Assembly: GCF_000154785.2 (NCBI RefSeq)
Contig: NC_015730.1
Location: 806,001-870,000 of the forward strand
Reading direction: 5' to 3'
From: Roseobacter litoralis Och 149
GTDB lineage: Bacteria > Pseudomonadota > Alphaproteobacteria > Rhodobacterales > Rhodobacteraceae
DNA length: 64,000 nucleotides
The position numbers and the translations under genes were made by a program. Below are positions 43,784 to 52,725 of this stretch, piece after piece; the stretch's first letter is position 1; every line of letters starts with the position of its first letter. The notes under the pieces are model-generated. The model saw nothing but the letters and a program-made list of their open reading frames with translations. It had not been told where the DNA came from and ran no database searches.

Positions 43784-44782
43784 ATGACACCGCTACAGCA
43801 AATTATGGACAACGCTGTCCGCCTGAACCGCAAGATCGTTCTGAGCGAAGGGGAAGACCCGCGCGTGATTGAAGCGGCCATACGAGCGCGGCAACAGCAG
43901 ATCGCGCGGATCGTTCTGGTCGGGGATAGCGACAGGATTGTCTCCGCTCTCACGCAAGCGGGTGCCGACGATCTGGATGGTATCGAAATCCAGGACCCTG
44001 CAAATAGTGCGCATCTGGCCGAGATGACAAATACCTATTACACGCTGAGACAACACAAAGGGGTGACACCAGAGATTGCGGCGCAAACTGTGCAGAACCC
44101 GCATGTGTTTGCCGCTTTGATGGTTCGGCTTGGGCATGCCGATGGGACGCTCGGCGGTGCTGTGACCGCCACCGCTGAAATCGTGCGTACGGCAATTCAG
44201 GTGATCGGCACCGCGCCGGATGCCAAGATGGTGTCGAGTTTCTTTCTGATGTTGCTGAACCAGGACCACCATCCGAAACAGGGTGTGCTGGTCTTTTCTG
44301 ATGCGGGTTTGGTGATTGAGCCGAATGCTTCGGAAATGGCCCAGATTGCTGCAGCGTCAGCAGTGTCATTTTCCAAACTTATGGGTGAAACCGCAAAAGT
44401 CGCAATGCTGTCGTTCTCAACCAAGGGAAGTGCGGGCGGTGAGAAAGTGTCCAAAGTCGTCGAAGCGACCGCTTTGCTGCGCGACATGGCGCCTGATTTG
44501 ATCGTGGACGGGGAATTGCAATTCGATGCAGCCTTTGTTCCCGAGGTCGCCGCCGCCAAGGCGCCGGGGTCTGCGGTCGAAGGGGAGGCGAATGTCTTCA
44601 TCTTCCCAAATCTGGATGCTGGTAACATCGCCTATAAGGTTGCCCAACGGATTGGGCGCGCGCGGGCGGTCGGACCTGTCTTGCAGGGCCTTGCGCAACC
44701 AGCCAACGATTTGTCGCGGGGCTGCACGGCGGATGACATCTTTGACATGACTGCCGTGACAGCGGTGCAATCCGGGCGTTGA
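43784..44782 (+). CDS. pta: Phosphate acetyltransferase
   Basis: 332 residues, the short (class I) form without the N-terminal regulatory domain. Family segments include NRKIVLSEGEDPRVIEAA, GGAVTATAEIVRTA and the C-terminal NLDAGNIAYKVAQRIG. It converts acetyl phosphate from Xsc to acetyl-CoA and so ends the taurine carbon route. No acetate kinase gene is beside it, in keeping with a catabolic rather than fermentative role. It is the last gene of the cluster and meets the convergent TetR gene after 8 bases. Confidence 0.95.
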   Translation: MTPLQQIMDNAVRLNRKIVLSEGEDPRVIEAAIRARQQQIARIVLVGDSDRIVSALTQAGADDLDGIEIQDPANSAHLAEMTNTYYTLRQHKGVTPEIAAQTVQNPHVFAALMVRLGHADGTLGGAVTATAEIVRTAIQVIGTAPDAKMVSSFFLMLLNQDHHPKQGVLVFSDAGLVIEPNASEMAQIAAASAVSFSKLMGETAKVAMLSFSTKGSAGGEKVSKVVEATALLRDMAPDLIVDGELQFDAAFVPEVAAAKAPGSAVEGEANVFIFPNLDAGNIAYKVAQRIGRARAVGPVLQGLAQPANDLSRGCTADDIFDMTAVTAVQSGR

Positions 44783-44790
44783 CGTCTCCT

Positions 44791-45459
44791 TTATAGTGGC
44801 CCCCGATTAGGGTCGGCGCTTAGCGTCCGCAATCCCCCCAAGTGTGCTTTGGGGAGGGTTCGTAAAGCCGGCTTGTTGCGCAAGATTTCCATGACGGCGT
44901 TTTTTGCGGGTTTGAGGGTTTCTAGGGTTTTGGCGGATCGGGCCATGATGCGCAGGCCGGAGTAGACGGTGAGGATCAGTTGCGCCTGTTGGTCGCGCGC
45001 ATTCTGGGCCATGTCCGGGCGTGCCTGTGACAGGGCATGGACGATGGCGCGGCGCATCTTGTCATAGCCTGTGCGCACGAGGGTTGCCGTTTGCGCGTCC
45101 AGCGCGGCGCGATCCGCGGAGGCGTTGCACAGGAAACAGCCGCGGCTGTCGGCGTGATCGCCCAGGGCCGTGAGCGGCGCGCTGAGAAACGCATCGATCC
45201 GCGCCAGCGGGGCCGTGTCAGGCGCGCGCAGGATGCGCACCGCCCCCTCCACCACCCGGGCGTCGTAATGCGCAAGCGCCTTGAGATACATCGACTGCTT
45301 GTTGCCAAACGCCGCATAAAGGCTCGCCTTGCCCAGCCCCGTGGCCTTTGTGATGTCGCTCAGCCCCGTCGCCTCATAGCCGTGTTCCCAGAACAGATGC
45401 ATGATTTTCGACAGGGTCTCATCGGGGTCAAATTCCCTCGGGCGTCCGGGTTGCTGCAT
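44791..45459 (-). CDS. TetR-family transcriptional repressor
   Basis: 222 residues. The N-terminal DNA-binding part (IMHLFWEHGYEATGLSDITK, then GLGKASLYAAFGNKQSMYL) is a clear TetR/AcrR helix-turn-helix, and the rest is the helical ligand domain with the TetR_C-like segment RGCFLCNASADRAALD containing a CxxC-like cysteine. It diverges from the DUF417-glutaredoxin-flavoprotein genes; the shared 137-base gap has two GACC-type inverted repeats. Cysteines in the sensor domain would suit a redox or electrophile signal. It should repress the divergent genes and itself. Confidence 0.9.
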   Translation of the reverse strand: MQQPGRPREFDPDETLSKIMHLFWEHGYEATGLSDITKATGLGKASLYAAFGNKQSMYLKALAHYDARVVEGAVRILRAPDTAPLARIDAFLSAPLTALGDHADSRGCFLCNASADRAALDAQTATLVRTGYDKMRRAIVHALSQARPDMAQNARDQQAQLILTVYSGLRIMARSAKTLETLKPAKNAVMEILRNKPALRTLPKAHLGGLRTLSADPNRGPL

Positions 45460-45498
45460 GTGTCATTGTCCTCGCGAAGCTGTGAATGGATAGTTATT

Positions 45499-45579
45499 GA
45501 CCGATCAGTCCGTAATCTGTAGGTGTTGGCCATCGGCACTGACGCCGCACAGCTTTACCTAAATAAAGACCATTCGGTC
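45499..45579. promoter_or_regulatory. Two TetR-type operators
   Basis: GACCGATCAGTC (45499-45510, palindromic at 10 of 12 positions) and GACCATTCGGTC (45568-45579, perfect GACC/GGTC arms) lie in the gap between the TetR gene and the DUF417 gene. Both fit the GACC-N4-GGTC pattern common for TetR regulators. One is near each start codon, suiting control of both directions. Confidence 0.6.
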
Positions 45580-45596
45580 AAGAAAGGAAACACACC

Positions 45597-46097
45597 ATGA
45601 CACATGTAACAGACACCCCCGCCGCCGCCGTGAACCTCGCCGATCTGGGCGACACCGTGGCGAATGCGGGCACCCATGCGATCCGCTTTTCCAGCGCGAT
45701 TGTGCTGGGCTGGATCGGGGCGATGAAATTCACCGCCTATGAAGCGGGCGCCATCGAGGGTCTGGTCGCCTCCAGCCCGCTGACCAGCTGGCTCTATTCG
45801 GTGTTTTCGCTGCAGGGGGCGTCGAACCTGATCGGATCCGCCGAGATCGCGATTGCCCTGCTGCTGGTGGTGGGCGCGAAGTTTCCCAAGGTGGCGCTGC
45901 TGGGGGCCCTGGGCGCGCTGGCGACCTTCTTTGTGACGGCCAGCTTCCTGTTCACCGCGCCGGTGAGCGAGCCGAGCCTTGGCGGCTTTCCCGCGCTGTC
46001 GGTCGTGCCGGGCCAGTTCTTGCTGAAAGACATCGTCCTGCTGGCCGCTGCGCTGTTTTTGTCCGGTGACGCCCTGCGCCGCATCGCCCGCAACTGA
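45597..46097 (+). CDS. DUF417 (YkgB-like) membrane protein
   Basis: 166 residues with about four membrane segments: AIRFSSAIVLGWIGAMKFTAYEA is a family hallmark, followed by GLVASSPLTSWLY and GASNLIGSAEIAIALLLVVGA. YkgB/RclC-like DUF417 proteins are tied to reactive chlorine or oxidative stress in enterics. Here the gene is the first of a TetR-controlled unit with a glutaredoxin, which supports a stress or redox role. Transport substrate, if any, is unknown. Confidence 0.87.
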   Translation: MTHVTDTPAAAVNLADLGDTVANAGTHAIRFSSAIVLGWIGAMKFTAYEAGAIEGLVASSPLTSWLYSVFSLQGASNLIGSAEIAIALLLVVGAKFPKVALLGALGALATFFVTASFLFTAPVSEPSLGGFPALSVVPGQFLLKDIVLLAAALFLSGDALRRIARN

Positions 46098-46148
46098 CCC
46101 GCCACAGCCCCCGTCAATGCGGCGGGGGCACAGACCCGGAGACACCCC

Positions 46149-46421
46149 ATGCCCCCTGAAATCACACTCTACACCAAGGGCTATTGCCCCCATTGCAAAG
46201 CCGCCCGCGCCCTGCTGGCCGCAAAAGGCGTGCGCTTCGTGAACCACGACATCGACATCACCCCCGCGCGGCGCCGCGAAATGATCGCCCGCGCCGGCGG
46301 GCGCACCACCGTGCCGCAAATCTTCATCGCAGATTTCCACGTCGGCGGAAACAGCGACCTCACAGCCCTCAACACATCAGGCACCCTCGATGCTCTGCTC
46401 AAAAACAAACAAACAGCGTGA
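46149..46421 (+). CDS. grxC: Glutaredoxin, GrxC type
   Basis: 90 residues with the dithiol site CPHC in GYCPHCKAARALLAAKG, the TTVPQIFI cis-proline loop and GGNSDLTALNTSGTLD. This is a complete classical glutaredoxin reducing disulfides or glutathione adducts in the cytosol. It follows DUF417 by 51 bases and has a GGAGA site. Membership in the TetR-controlled unit points to stress-inducible expression rather than the housekeeping copy. Confidence 0.92.
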   Translation: MPPEITLYTKGYCPHCKAARALLAAKGVRFVNHDIDITPARRREMIARAGGRTTVPQIFIADFHVGGNSDLTALNTSGTLDALLKNKQTA

Positions 46422-46451
46422 AGTCGACACTTGTCACAAAGGACCAAAACA

Positions 46452-47909
46452 ATGAGCGAATACGACGTAGATGTTGCAATCCTCGGCGCTGGCACGGCCG
46501 GAATGGCTGCTTACCGCGAGGCCGCAAGGCAAACCGACAGGATCGCCCTGATTGACGGAGGTCCTTTGGGAACAACCTGCGCTAGGGTCGGGTGCATGCC
46601 CTCCAAACTGCTGATTGCGGCGGCAGATGCCGCGCATGAAGCGCGCCATACCGCGAAATTCGGCGTTCATGCAGGCGATGTAACAGTCGACGGCGTGGCC
46701 GTGATGCACCGGCTGCGCACAGAACGCGACCGCTTCGTGGGCTTCGTCAAGGAAGCCGTGGATGAATTCAAGGACGATCACCTGATCCGCCAGAATGCGC
46801 GGTTTGTTGATGATCACACCTTGGAACTGGCCGATGGCACCCGGCTGAGCGCCCGCACGGTGATCATTGCGACAGGCTCTCGCCCCGCAGTGCCGTCCCC
46901 TTTCGAGGTCGCAGGGGATCGGTTGATCATCAACGATGATGTGTTTGACTGGCAGGATTTGCCCCGCTCGGTTGCCGTCTTTGGCGCAGGTGTGATCGGG
47001 CTGGAACTGGGTCAGGCGCTGTCGCGTCTGGGCGTGCGGGTGCATCTCTTCGGGATGGGCAATGCCGTCGGCCCGCTGAGCGATCCGGATCTGGTGGCCT
47101 ATGCCCGTGACACATTCGGGGCCGAGTTCGCCGCGCATTTTGATGCTGAGACGAAAATCACGCGCGACGGTGACGCGGTCGTGGTGCAGTGGCGCAACCG
47201 CAATGATGCCAGTGACACAGGTGAAGAGCGGTTCGATTTCCTGCTGGCCGCAACGGGGCGTCGGCCCAACCTTGACCGGATCGGGTTGGAAAACACCTCG
47301 CTGGTGCTGAATGCGCGCGGCACGCCAGATATTGACCCGCAGTCCATGCAGGCACGAACCAAGAGCGACACGGGTGCACCGATCTTTGTGACCGGCGATG
47401 CCGCTGTTGATCTGCCGCTGTTGCACGAAGCTGCGGATGAAGGCCGGATCGCAGGCGAGAATGCCGCCCGGTATCCCGAAGTTTATCGCCGTGTGCGTCG
47501 CACGGGCCTCGGCGTGGTGTTTTCTGATCCACAGATCGCGATTGCCGGTCGCGGCCACAAGGCGTTGTCAGAGGCGGGTATCGATTTCGCCTATGGTGAG
47601 GTTTCCTTTGAGGATCAGGGCCGCGCGCGTGTCATTGGCAAGGACAAGGGTTTGCTGCGTGTCTACGGGGATCGCGAAACCGGGCTGTTGCTCGGGGCCG
47701 AGATCATAGGCCCGGCGGCGGAGCATCTGGGTCATCTTCTGGCCTGGACCATCGAGAGCAAACTGACCGTTGCTGAGGTTTTGCAGCGCCCGTTCTATCA
47801 CCCCGTGATCGAAGAGGGCCTGCGCACCGCGCTGCGTAACCTCGCCGCCACATTGGATTTTGGTCCCAATCCGCCGTTGCGCTGCATCGATTGCGGGCCG
47901 GGCGGCTGA
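46452..47909 (+). CDS. Pyridine nucleotide-disulfide oxidoreductase, dihydrolipoyl-dehydrogenase-like
   Basis: 485 residues from the ATG at 46452 (the frame extends to a TTG at 46431). FAD motif VAILGAGTAGMAAYREA, redox-active disulfide C43/C48 in GTTCARVGCMPSKLL, NAD(P) motif VFGAGVIGLELGQALSR and second FAD motif PIFVTGDAAVDLPLLHEA are complete. The C-terminal catalytic pair lies in FYHPVIEEGL. It resembles dihydrolipoyl dehydrogenase and mercuric-reductase relatives. No 2-oxoacid dehydrogenase genes are near, so a free-standing role in thiol or reactive-species metabolism with the glutaredoxin is more likely. The extreme C-terminus (PPLRCIDCGPGG) ends in a CxxC that could be an extra redox pair. 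Confidence 0.85.
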   Translation: MSEYDVDVAILGAGTAGMAAYREAARQTDRIALIDGGPLGTTCARVGCMPSKLLIAAADAAHEARHTAKFGVHAGDVTVDGVAVMHRLRTERDRFVGFVKEAVDEFKDDHLIRQNARFVDDHTLELADGTRLSARTVIIATGSRPAVPSPFEVAGDRLIINDDVFDWQDLPRSVAVFGAGVIGLELGQALSRLGVRVHLFGMGNAVGPLSDPDLVAYARDTFGAEFAAHFDAETKITRDGDAVVVQWRNRNDASDTGEERFDFLLAATGRRPNLDRIGLENTSLVLNARGTPDIDPQSMQARTKSDTGAPIFVTGDAAVDLPLLHEAADEGRIAGENAARYPEVYRRVRRTGLGVVFSDPQIAIAGRGHKALSEAGIDFAYGEVSFEDQGRARVIGKDKGLLRVYGDRETGLLLGAEIIGPAAEHLGHLLAWTIESKLTVAEVLQRPFYHPVIEEGLRTALRNLAATLDFGPNPPLRCIDCGPGG

Positions 47910-47924
47910 TAGAAACATCTGAAC

Positions 47925-48890
47925 ATGACTGTCCTTCTCACCCCATTTTTGCTGATGCTTGCATTTTGTGTCGGCTATGCAATCCGGCGCGGCAGTATCT
48001 GTGCGGTTGCCGCAACGCAGTCGCTGATTGTTGAACGCCGCAGCAGACGCTTTCGCGCCTTTGGCGTGGCGGCGGCAGGGGCGGGGGCTGTGATTATCCC
48101 GCTGCACTGGCTGTTTCCGGCCAGTGCGACGCTCTCCGCCGGATATCCTGTCACGTTGCAGGTGCTCTTGGCGGGCGTTGCTTTCGGGTTGGGCGCGCGG
48201 ATCAACCGGGCCTGCGCCCTTGGCACGCTGGCGCATCTGACGGGCGGCAACCTTGTCTATGGGCTGACGATAGTTGGGATGGTCGCAGGCGCGACTGCGA
48301 TTGCGTCCGTCGGTAGTGCCAGCGAAAGCGACGCGGTCCTGCGTGTTTCCCCCCTCGAAATACCGACCGTTGGGGCGGTTTCGATCTGGGGCGTGCTGGT
48401 TGTGGTCCTGATCGTGGCGCTTTATCGACGCGCGCCACGTTGGTTGCGCAATCTGCGCGATCCGGCACCGTCGCGGATGGGGCCTTATCGCGCGATGCTG
48501 GTGGTCGGTGTTTGTGGTGGCCTGCTTTATGCATTGGCAGGCAGTTGGACGTATATGAGCGTCCTGTCACACCGTGCCGAACGTCTCGTTGACCCGACCC
48601 TCAATTTCGATGGTTTGCCCGTGGTAATGTGTGCGATGACCGTCGCGATCGGCGGGCTGATGGCCGCGTGGCGATACAGTGACTTTGATCTGCGCTTTCC
48701 GCCCCTGATGGCCAGTGCGCGGTGTCTGGTCGGAGGGGCCATCATGGGGGCATCGGCAGCAGTCATCCCCGGAGGCAACGGCACAATGCTGATCCACGGC
48801 CTGCCGTCACTGGCCCCCCACGCCATCGCGGCATACGCTGCGATGACCCTGACGTTATGTCTGTCGTTTCTGATCTGGCGTGAGACATAA
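47925..48890 (+). CDS. YeeE/YedE-family (TsuA-like) sulfur-compound transporter
   Basis: 321 residues, about nine membrane segments. The family's conserved cysteines appear in RRGSICAVAAT and NRACALGTLAHLTGG; a further GGNGTMLIHGLPS lies near the end. TsuA relays thiosulfate along such cysteines; other members carry out sulfur or selenium uptake. It lies 15 bases after the flavoprotein, so it completes the redox unit. Thiosulfate or another sulfane compound is a plausible cargo, unproven here. Confidence 0.82.
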   Translation: MTVLLTPFLLMLAFCVGYAIRRGSICAVAATQSLIVERRSRRFRAFGVAAAGAGAVIIPLHWLFPASATLSAGYPVTLQVLLAGVAFGLGARINRACALGTLAHLTGGNLVYGLTIVGMVAGATAIASVGSASESDAVLRVSPLEIPTVGAVSIWGVLVVVLIVALYRRAPRWLRNLRDPAPSRMGPYRAMLVVGVCGGLLYALAGSWTYMSVLSHRAERLVDPTLNFDGLPVVMCAMTVAIGGLMAAWRYSDFDLRFPPLMASARCLVGGAIMGASAAVIPGGNGTMLIHGLPSLAPHAIAAYAAMTLTLCLSFLIWRET

Positions 48891-48956
48891 GTGGCAGGGG
48901 TGGAAAGGGTGATCCCGCAGGCGCGCCCCACCTCGAAAGGGTAGTTTCCAGCGGCG

Positions 48957-49946
48957 CTATTGAAGTGCCGGAAAGTAATCCGCGGGCGACATGCGAATAT
49001 CGTGCAGATTGTCGGCATTGCGCGTCAAAACCACGATTTCTGGCCCGGTCGCCTCGAAAGATCGCACAGGCTCAGATGTCGCCTGCCGGATCGCCATTTG
49101 GGCTTGCAACATTGGGTCGTCAAAGGACGCAGCCAGCACGCTGCCATTCATCAGGCCGCGTTTGATCGTGTGGTTGACATAGGTTGCCATGAGAATGGGT
49201 TTGTCCGCATCGGATCGGGTTGCCAGCAAACCAATCGCAGCCTCTATGGCGGGTGCGCTCGCGATCAGATAGCTGGCATCGGGATGGCGCTCCAGCGCAA
49301 GTTCGCTCAGCGCAAGCTGTTGGCGCAGGCCGGTATCCGCGCCCAGCACGTCCACTATGGTGACAGCGCTGTCGGCAAGCCCGTCGCGCAGTCCGGCTTC
49401 CAGTGGTCCCGTCCAGCCAGCCTCGGGGGGGCCGGTGACAAGAACCGCAGTCTGGGCGGACGAGCCCGCCGGGTGCAGCGCGCTGAGGTGACGGCCCAAA
49501 ACATAACCCATGTCGCGCCAGTCCACACCGACATGACCGGCCAGCGCATCGCTGTGCACTTCGTTGACCAGCCCAAAGACAGGGACCGTCTGTGCCGCCT
49601 GTTCAATGGCATTTGTCAGCTCGACATGATCGGATGCCACCGCACCGATGATAATCGCGTTGACCCCGCGTTTGACGCAGGCGTCAAGCTGGTCGATCTG
49701 TACGGCAGGGTCGCCGTACCCACCTGCCTCAAAGAACAGAAGGTCTGCGTTGTTGCGCTGTGCTTCCTGCTCAAGACCAAAACCGACACTGAGCCAGTAC
49801 TCATCCTTGAAATGGGGAACCAATACGCAAAACAATTGGCGCATTTCAGCTTTTGGCGACGTCGGGAGGACCGACAGGCCAACCCCGAGCGCAAAGCTGA
49901 AAGCGGCGATTGTGCCGGTCAGGGCAGCCCCGTAGTGTCTGAACAT
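48957..49946 (-). CDS. torT: TorT-like periplasmic TMAO-sensing protein
   Basis: 329 residues from the ATG at 49946, which gives a signal-anchor sequence (MFRHYGAALTGTIAAFSFAL). The mature part is a type I periplasmic binding protein (sugar-binding-like): LVPHFKDEYWLSVGFGLEQEA, GVNAIIIGAVASDHVEL, HVGVDWRDMGYVLGRHL. TorT binds TMAO and signals to TorS, encoded divergently. The start codon overlaps the torS start by two bases, leaving no separate promoter space. Upstream ATGs (for example 50009) lie deeper in torS and do not improve the signal sequence. Assignment rests on family plus torS, torR and torA neighbours. Confidence 0.87.
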   Translation of the reverse strand: MFRHYGAALTGTIAAFSFALGVGLSVLPTSPKAEMRQLFCVLVPHFKDEYWLSVGFGLEQEAQRNNADLLFFEAGGYGDPAVQIDQLDACVKRGVNAIIIGAVASDHVELTNAIEQAAQTVPVFGLVNEVHSDALAGHVGVDWRDMGYVLGRHLSALHPAGSSAQTAVLVTGPPEAGWTGPLEAGLRDGLADSAVTIVDVLGADTGLRQQLALSELALERHPDASYLIASAPAIEAAIGLLATRSDADKPILMATYVNHTIKRGLMNGSVLAASFDDPMLQAQMAIRQATSEPVRSFEATGPEIVVLTRNADNLHDIRMSPADYFPALQ

Positions 49947-52725
49947 GCGACGAACGAGCTTTGACACGCGACTGATCCAAATCCTGAGCGCTCTTGCGGC
50001 CTTGTCCATTATGGTGGGCCTGGCTGCGATTGGCGTCAACCGCTATCTGGTGCGCACACAGGACGCCCTTATTCAAAACAACCTGCCCGCGATAGAACTG
50101 GCAAGCCGAATTGGCGCGTCCACCGAAGTGGTTGGATCGCTTGCTGCGGCCTTTGTTCAGGCCGACACCAGCGCAGACCTGGAGCAGATCGCCACCGCCC
50201 TGCAGAGGACGGTCCTTGATATCGAAAACGGAGCGCAAGCGCTGGCTGAACTGAGCGGGCCTGCGGCCGAGGTCATGCAGGGGGTGAACGCAAATGACAT
50301 CGTCGTCCGGATGACGGCCAACGGGCACGATGAATTGCGGCTTGAGGATCAAATCCAACGCATGGTGAGTGCAGTTGCACAGGATGGTGCGCGCCTTGAT
50401 GCCCTCATCGAAGCCGAGACCGACCTTGCCCGCTTGCGGGTGACCGCAGGTATCGCAGATCTCTACGCAACCCCTGACATCGACCCGCGCCCGGCGCTGG
50501 ATGCATTGGCAGATCGCTACTTCTTTGCCTTTGAACGGCTGACGGAACTGGCGCGGATGGTGGACGCTTTGCGATTGCAGTTTCAGCAAGTGCCAAGGCT
50601 GACACTGTTGGAAGATGTGCAAATGGCGCATGATCAACTTGAAACGGGCCTCACCCTCGCACTGCGCCGCGTCGCCTTTCTGCCGTCACCGCGCGCGGCG
50701 CAGGAAGCCGGCATGCTGCTGGAACAGCAAAAAAGGGCGCTGCAAACAGGTGGCTTGATCGATCTGTCGCAAGAAAAGATCAGGCTGCGGACGTCGATCA
50801 CGCAAGACAGCGCGTTGCTGCAGCGCACCATCACAGAGCTTTCCCAAAGGGCACGGCAAGCGCGTGATGCGGTTCAGGCGGCGGGGCTTGCGCAGATTGC
50901 ACAGGCGCGGCAGCGCGCTTCGCTGATGCTTTTCGGGCTGCTGTTGCTCGTTGCCAGCGCGATCATTGCAGGGGTGTTTTTGTGGCTATACGCCCGCAGG
51001 CAACTGATTGCGCGGCTTGGTAATGTTTCACGTCGGATCGTTGCGGTGGCGGGGGCGGATTACGGTGCACCGGTTGCGATCAGCGGCCACGACGAAATCG
51101 GACGCCTTGAGAAGGCCCTGAACATCCTGCGCCGCCGCGCGATTGATGCCGCAAAGTTGCGCGATAGTCTGGAGGACGCCGTCATCGCGCGCACCGGCGA
51201 TGTAGTCAGCGAAATGCAAGCCTCGGATGCAGCGCGCGCCGCAGCCGAAGCGGCAAACCGCAGCAAGACCGAGTTTCTGGCCCGGATGAGCCATGAAATC
51301 CGCACACCCTTGAACGGCATCATCGGAATGCTCGATCTGTTGGAAGCAGATACGCAGGATGCGGACCGCAAGGCGCGCACCGCCACTGCGCTTAAATCAG
51401 CGCGCGAATTGCTGGATATCACCAACGACATTCTCGCCTTCTCCAGCAATGAAGATATTGCAAACAGGGGCACTCCGGTGCATTTCGATCTGCGTGAACT
51501 GGTTGGGCAATTGGGTCATCAATTGCAGTCCCTTGCGGCGAAAAAGGGGTTGGAAGCGGGCGTGGACCTGTCGGACCCGGCACCGCTGGTTGTGTTGGGG
51601 GATGTGGTGAAGATCCGACAGATCGTCGGGAATCTGATGTCTAACGCGGTAAAGTATACCAAGCGCGGGACGGTCACGCTCATTGTGGATCATGCCATGG
51701 ATGCGCATTCGGGGCAGCTCGTGCTCAGCTTTACGGTGGCGGATACCGGTGTTGGCATGACCCGCGAGGCGATTGAGCATGCCTTTGATGCCTATATGCG
51801 TGCCGATGCGGCCAAACGCGCCGGGATCGAAGGATTGGGCCTCGGCCTTGCCATTTCGCGCACGCTTACCCAAGCGCTCGGCGGCGCGCTCAGCATCGAA
51901 AGCGAGATTGGCCTTGGCAGCCGCTTTACCCTGACCGTGCCAGTGATGCGCGGGGATCCAGCACGTATTGCAAAAGATGAGACGCCATCAAGCGACCTGC
52001 TTTTGCGACGCGATGTGCTGGTCATTGATGACCATGGGGTCAATCTGATGGTCGCGCGTGGCTATCTGGAACGGCTGGGATGTCGCGTGACCGAAGCCGA
52101 CAGCGGCACCGCCGGGTTGCAGGCCTGCAGTGCAGGGCGCTTTGATCTGGTCCTGATCGACCTTGATCTGCCTGACATGAGCGGCGCAGATGTGGCTGCC
52201 GCGCTTGCGCAACAGGAAAACACGCCCTTGCTGGTGGCACTCACCGCGCATTTGATCGAGGATACGCCCGAAAACCGGGCGATGCTGGGCGTTGCGCGCA
52301 TCTTGTCCAAACCAATCTCGCCCCGTGCGCTGGCCGAGGTGCTGGCCGTCAGCACGTTGGATGGAACACCCCCTGATTTCGAGGGTGTTTTGGAAAGCCT
52401 GCGCAGCGATGTTTCTGACCTCGGGGCGCAGACCACCGGGCAGATCGTGGCAGAGTTTCTGGATGACTTGCCACGCGCTGTTTGCGTGATCCTCGACGCG
52501 GCTTCGGAGGATCAGCGCAAACACGCACACAGGCTCAAAGGGGCTGCCGCGAATTTTCACCTCGAAGCATTTTGCGCCGTTTTGGCCCGTATCGAAGCCG
52601 CAGAAAGTGGCGCAGACGACGATCTGCGCACCCTGTTGAACAAGACAGCACAGGATGCGAAATCCATGCTGGACAAGGCCGCCCGAGAGGCGGGGCTTCA
52701 GACCGATTTCGGATCAACAAAATGA
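49945..52725 (+). CDS. torS: TorS-like hybrid histidine kinase
   Basis: 926 residues with the tripartite TorS layout: an N-terminal membrane helix (about 8-30), a helical periplasmic sensor (to about 325), a second membrane helix (LMLFGLLLLVASAIIAGVF), HAMP, HisKA with phospho-histidine H450 (RMSHEIRTPLNG), HATPase (NLMSNAVKYT, GLGLGLAISR), a receiver domain with D739 (LVLIDLDLPDM) and a C-terminal Hpt domain with H862 (HRLKGAAANF). Together with TorT it senses TMAO and phosphorylates TorR through the relay. All four phosphotransfer residues are present. Its 3' end overlaps the convergent torR end by 28 bp. Confidence 0.93.
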   Translation: MRRTSFDTRLIQILSALAALSIMVGLAAIGVNRYLVRTQDALIQNNLPAIELASRIGASTEVVGSLAAAFVQADTSADLEQIATALQRTVLDIENGAQALAELSGPAAEVMQGVNANDIVVRMTANGHDELRLEDQIQRMVSAVAQDGARLDALIEAETDLARLRVTAGIADLYATPDIDPRPALDALADRYFFAFERLTELARMVDALRLQFQQVPRLTLLEDVQMAHDQLETGLTLALRRVAFLPSPRAAQEAGMLLEQQKRALQTGGLIDLSQEKIRLRTSITQDSALLQRTITELSQRARQARDAVQAAGLAQIAQARQRASLMLFGLLLLVASAIIAGVFLWLYARRQLIARLGNVSRRIVAVAGADYGAPVAISGHDEIGRLEKALNILRRRAIDAAKLRDSLEDAVIARTGDVVSEMQASDAARAAAEAANRSKTEFLARMSHEIRTPLNGIIGMLDLLEADTQDADRKARTATALKSARELLDITNDILAFSSNEDIANRGTPVHFDLRELVGQLGHQLQSLAAKKGLEAGVDLSDPAPLVVLGDVVKIRQIVGNLMSNAVKYTKRGTVTLIVDHAMDAHSGQLVLSFTVADTGVGMTREAIEHAFDAYMRADAAKRAGIEGLGLGLAISRTLTQALGGALSIESEIGLGSRFTLTVPVMRGDPARIAKDETPSSDLLLRRDVLVIDDHGVNLMVARGYLERLGCRVTEADSGTAGLQACSAGRFDLVLIDLDLPDMSGADVAAALAQQENTPLLVALTAHLIEDTPENRAMLGVARILSKPISPRALAEVLAVSTLDGTPPDFEGVLESLRSDVSDLGAQTTGQIVAEFLDDLPRAVCVILDAASEDQRKHAHRLKGAAANFHLEAFCAVLARIEAAESGADDDLRTLLNKTAQDAKSMLDKAAREAGLQTDFGSTK

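Noticed and set aside
42481..43953. 490-codon open frame on the minus strand
   Set aside because: It lies across tauZ, the cupin and pta, all with clear families on the plus strand.
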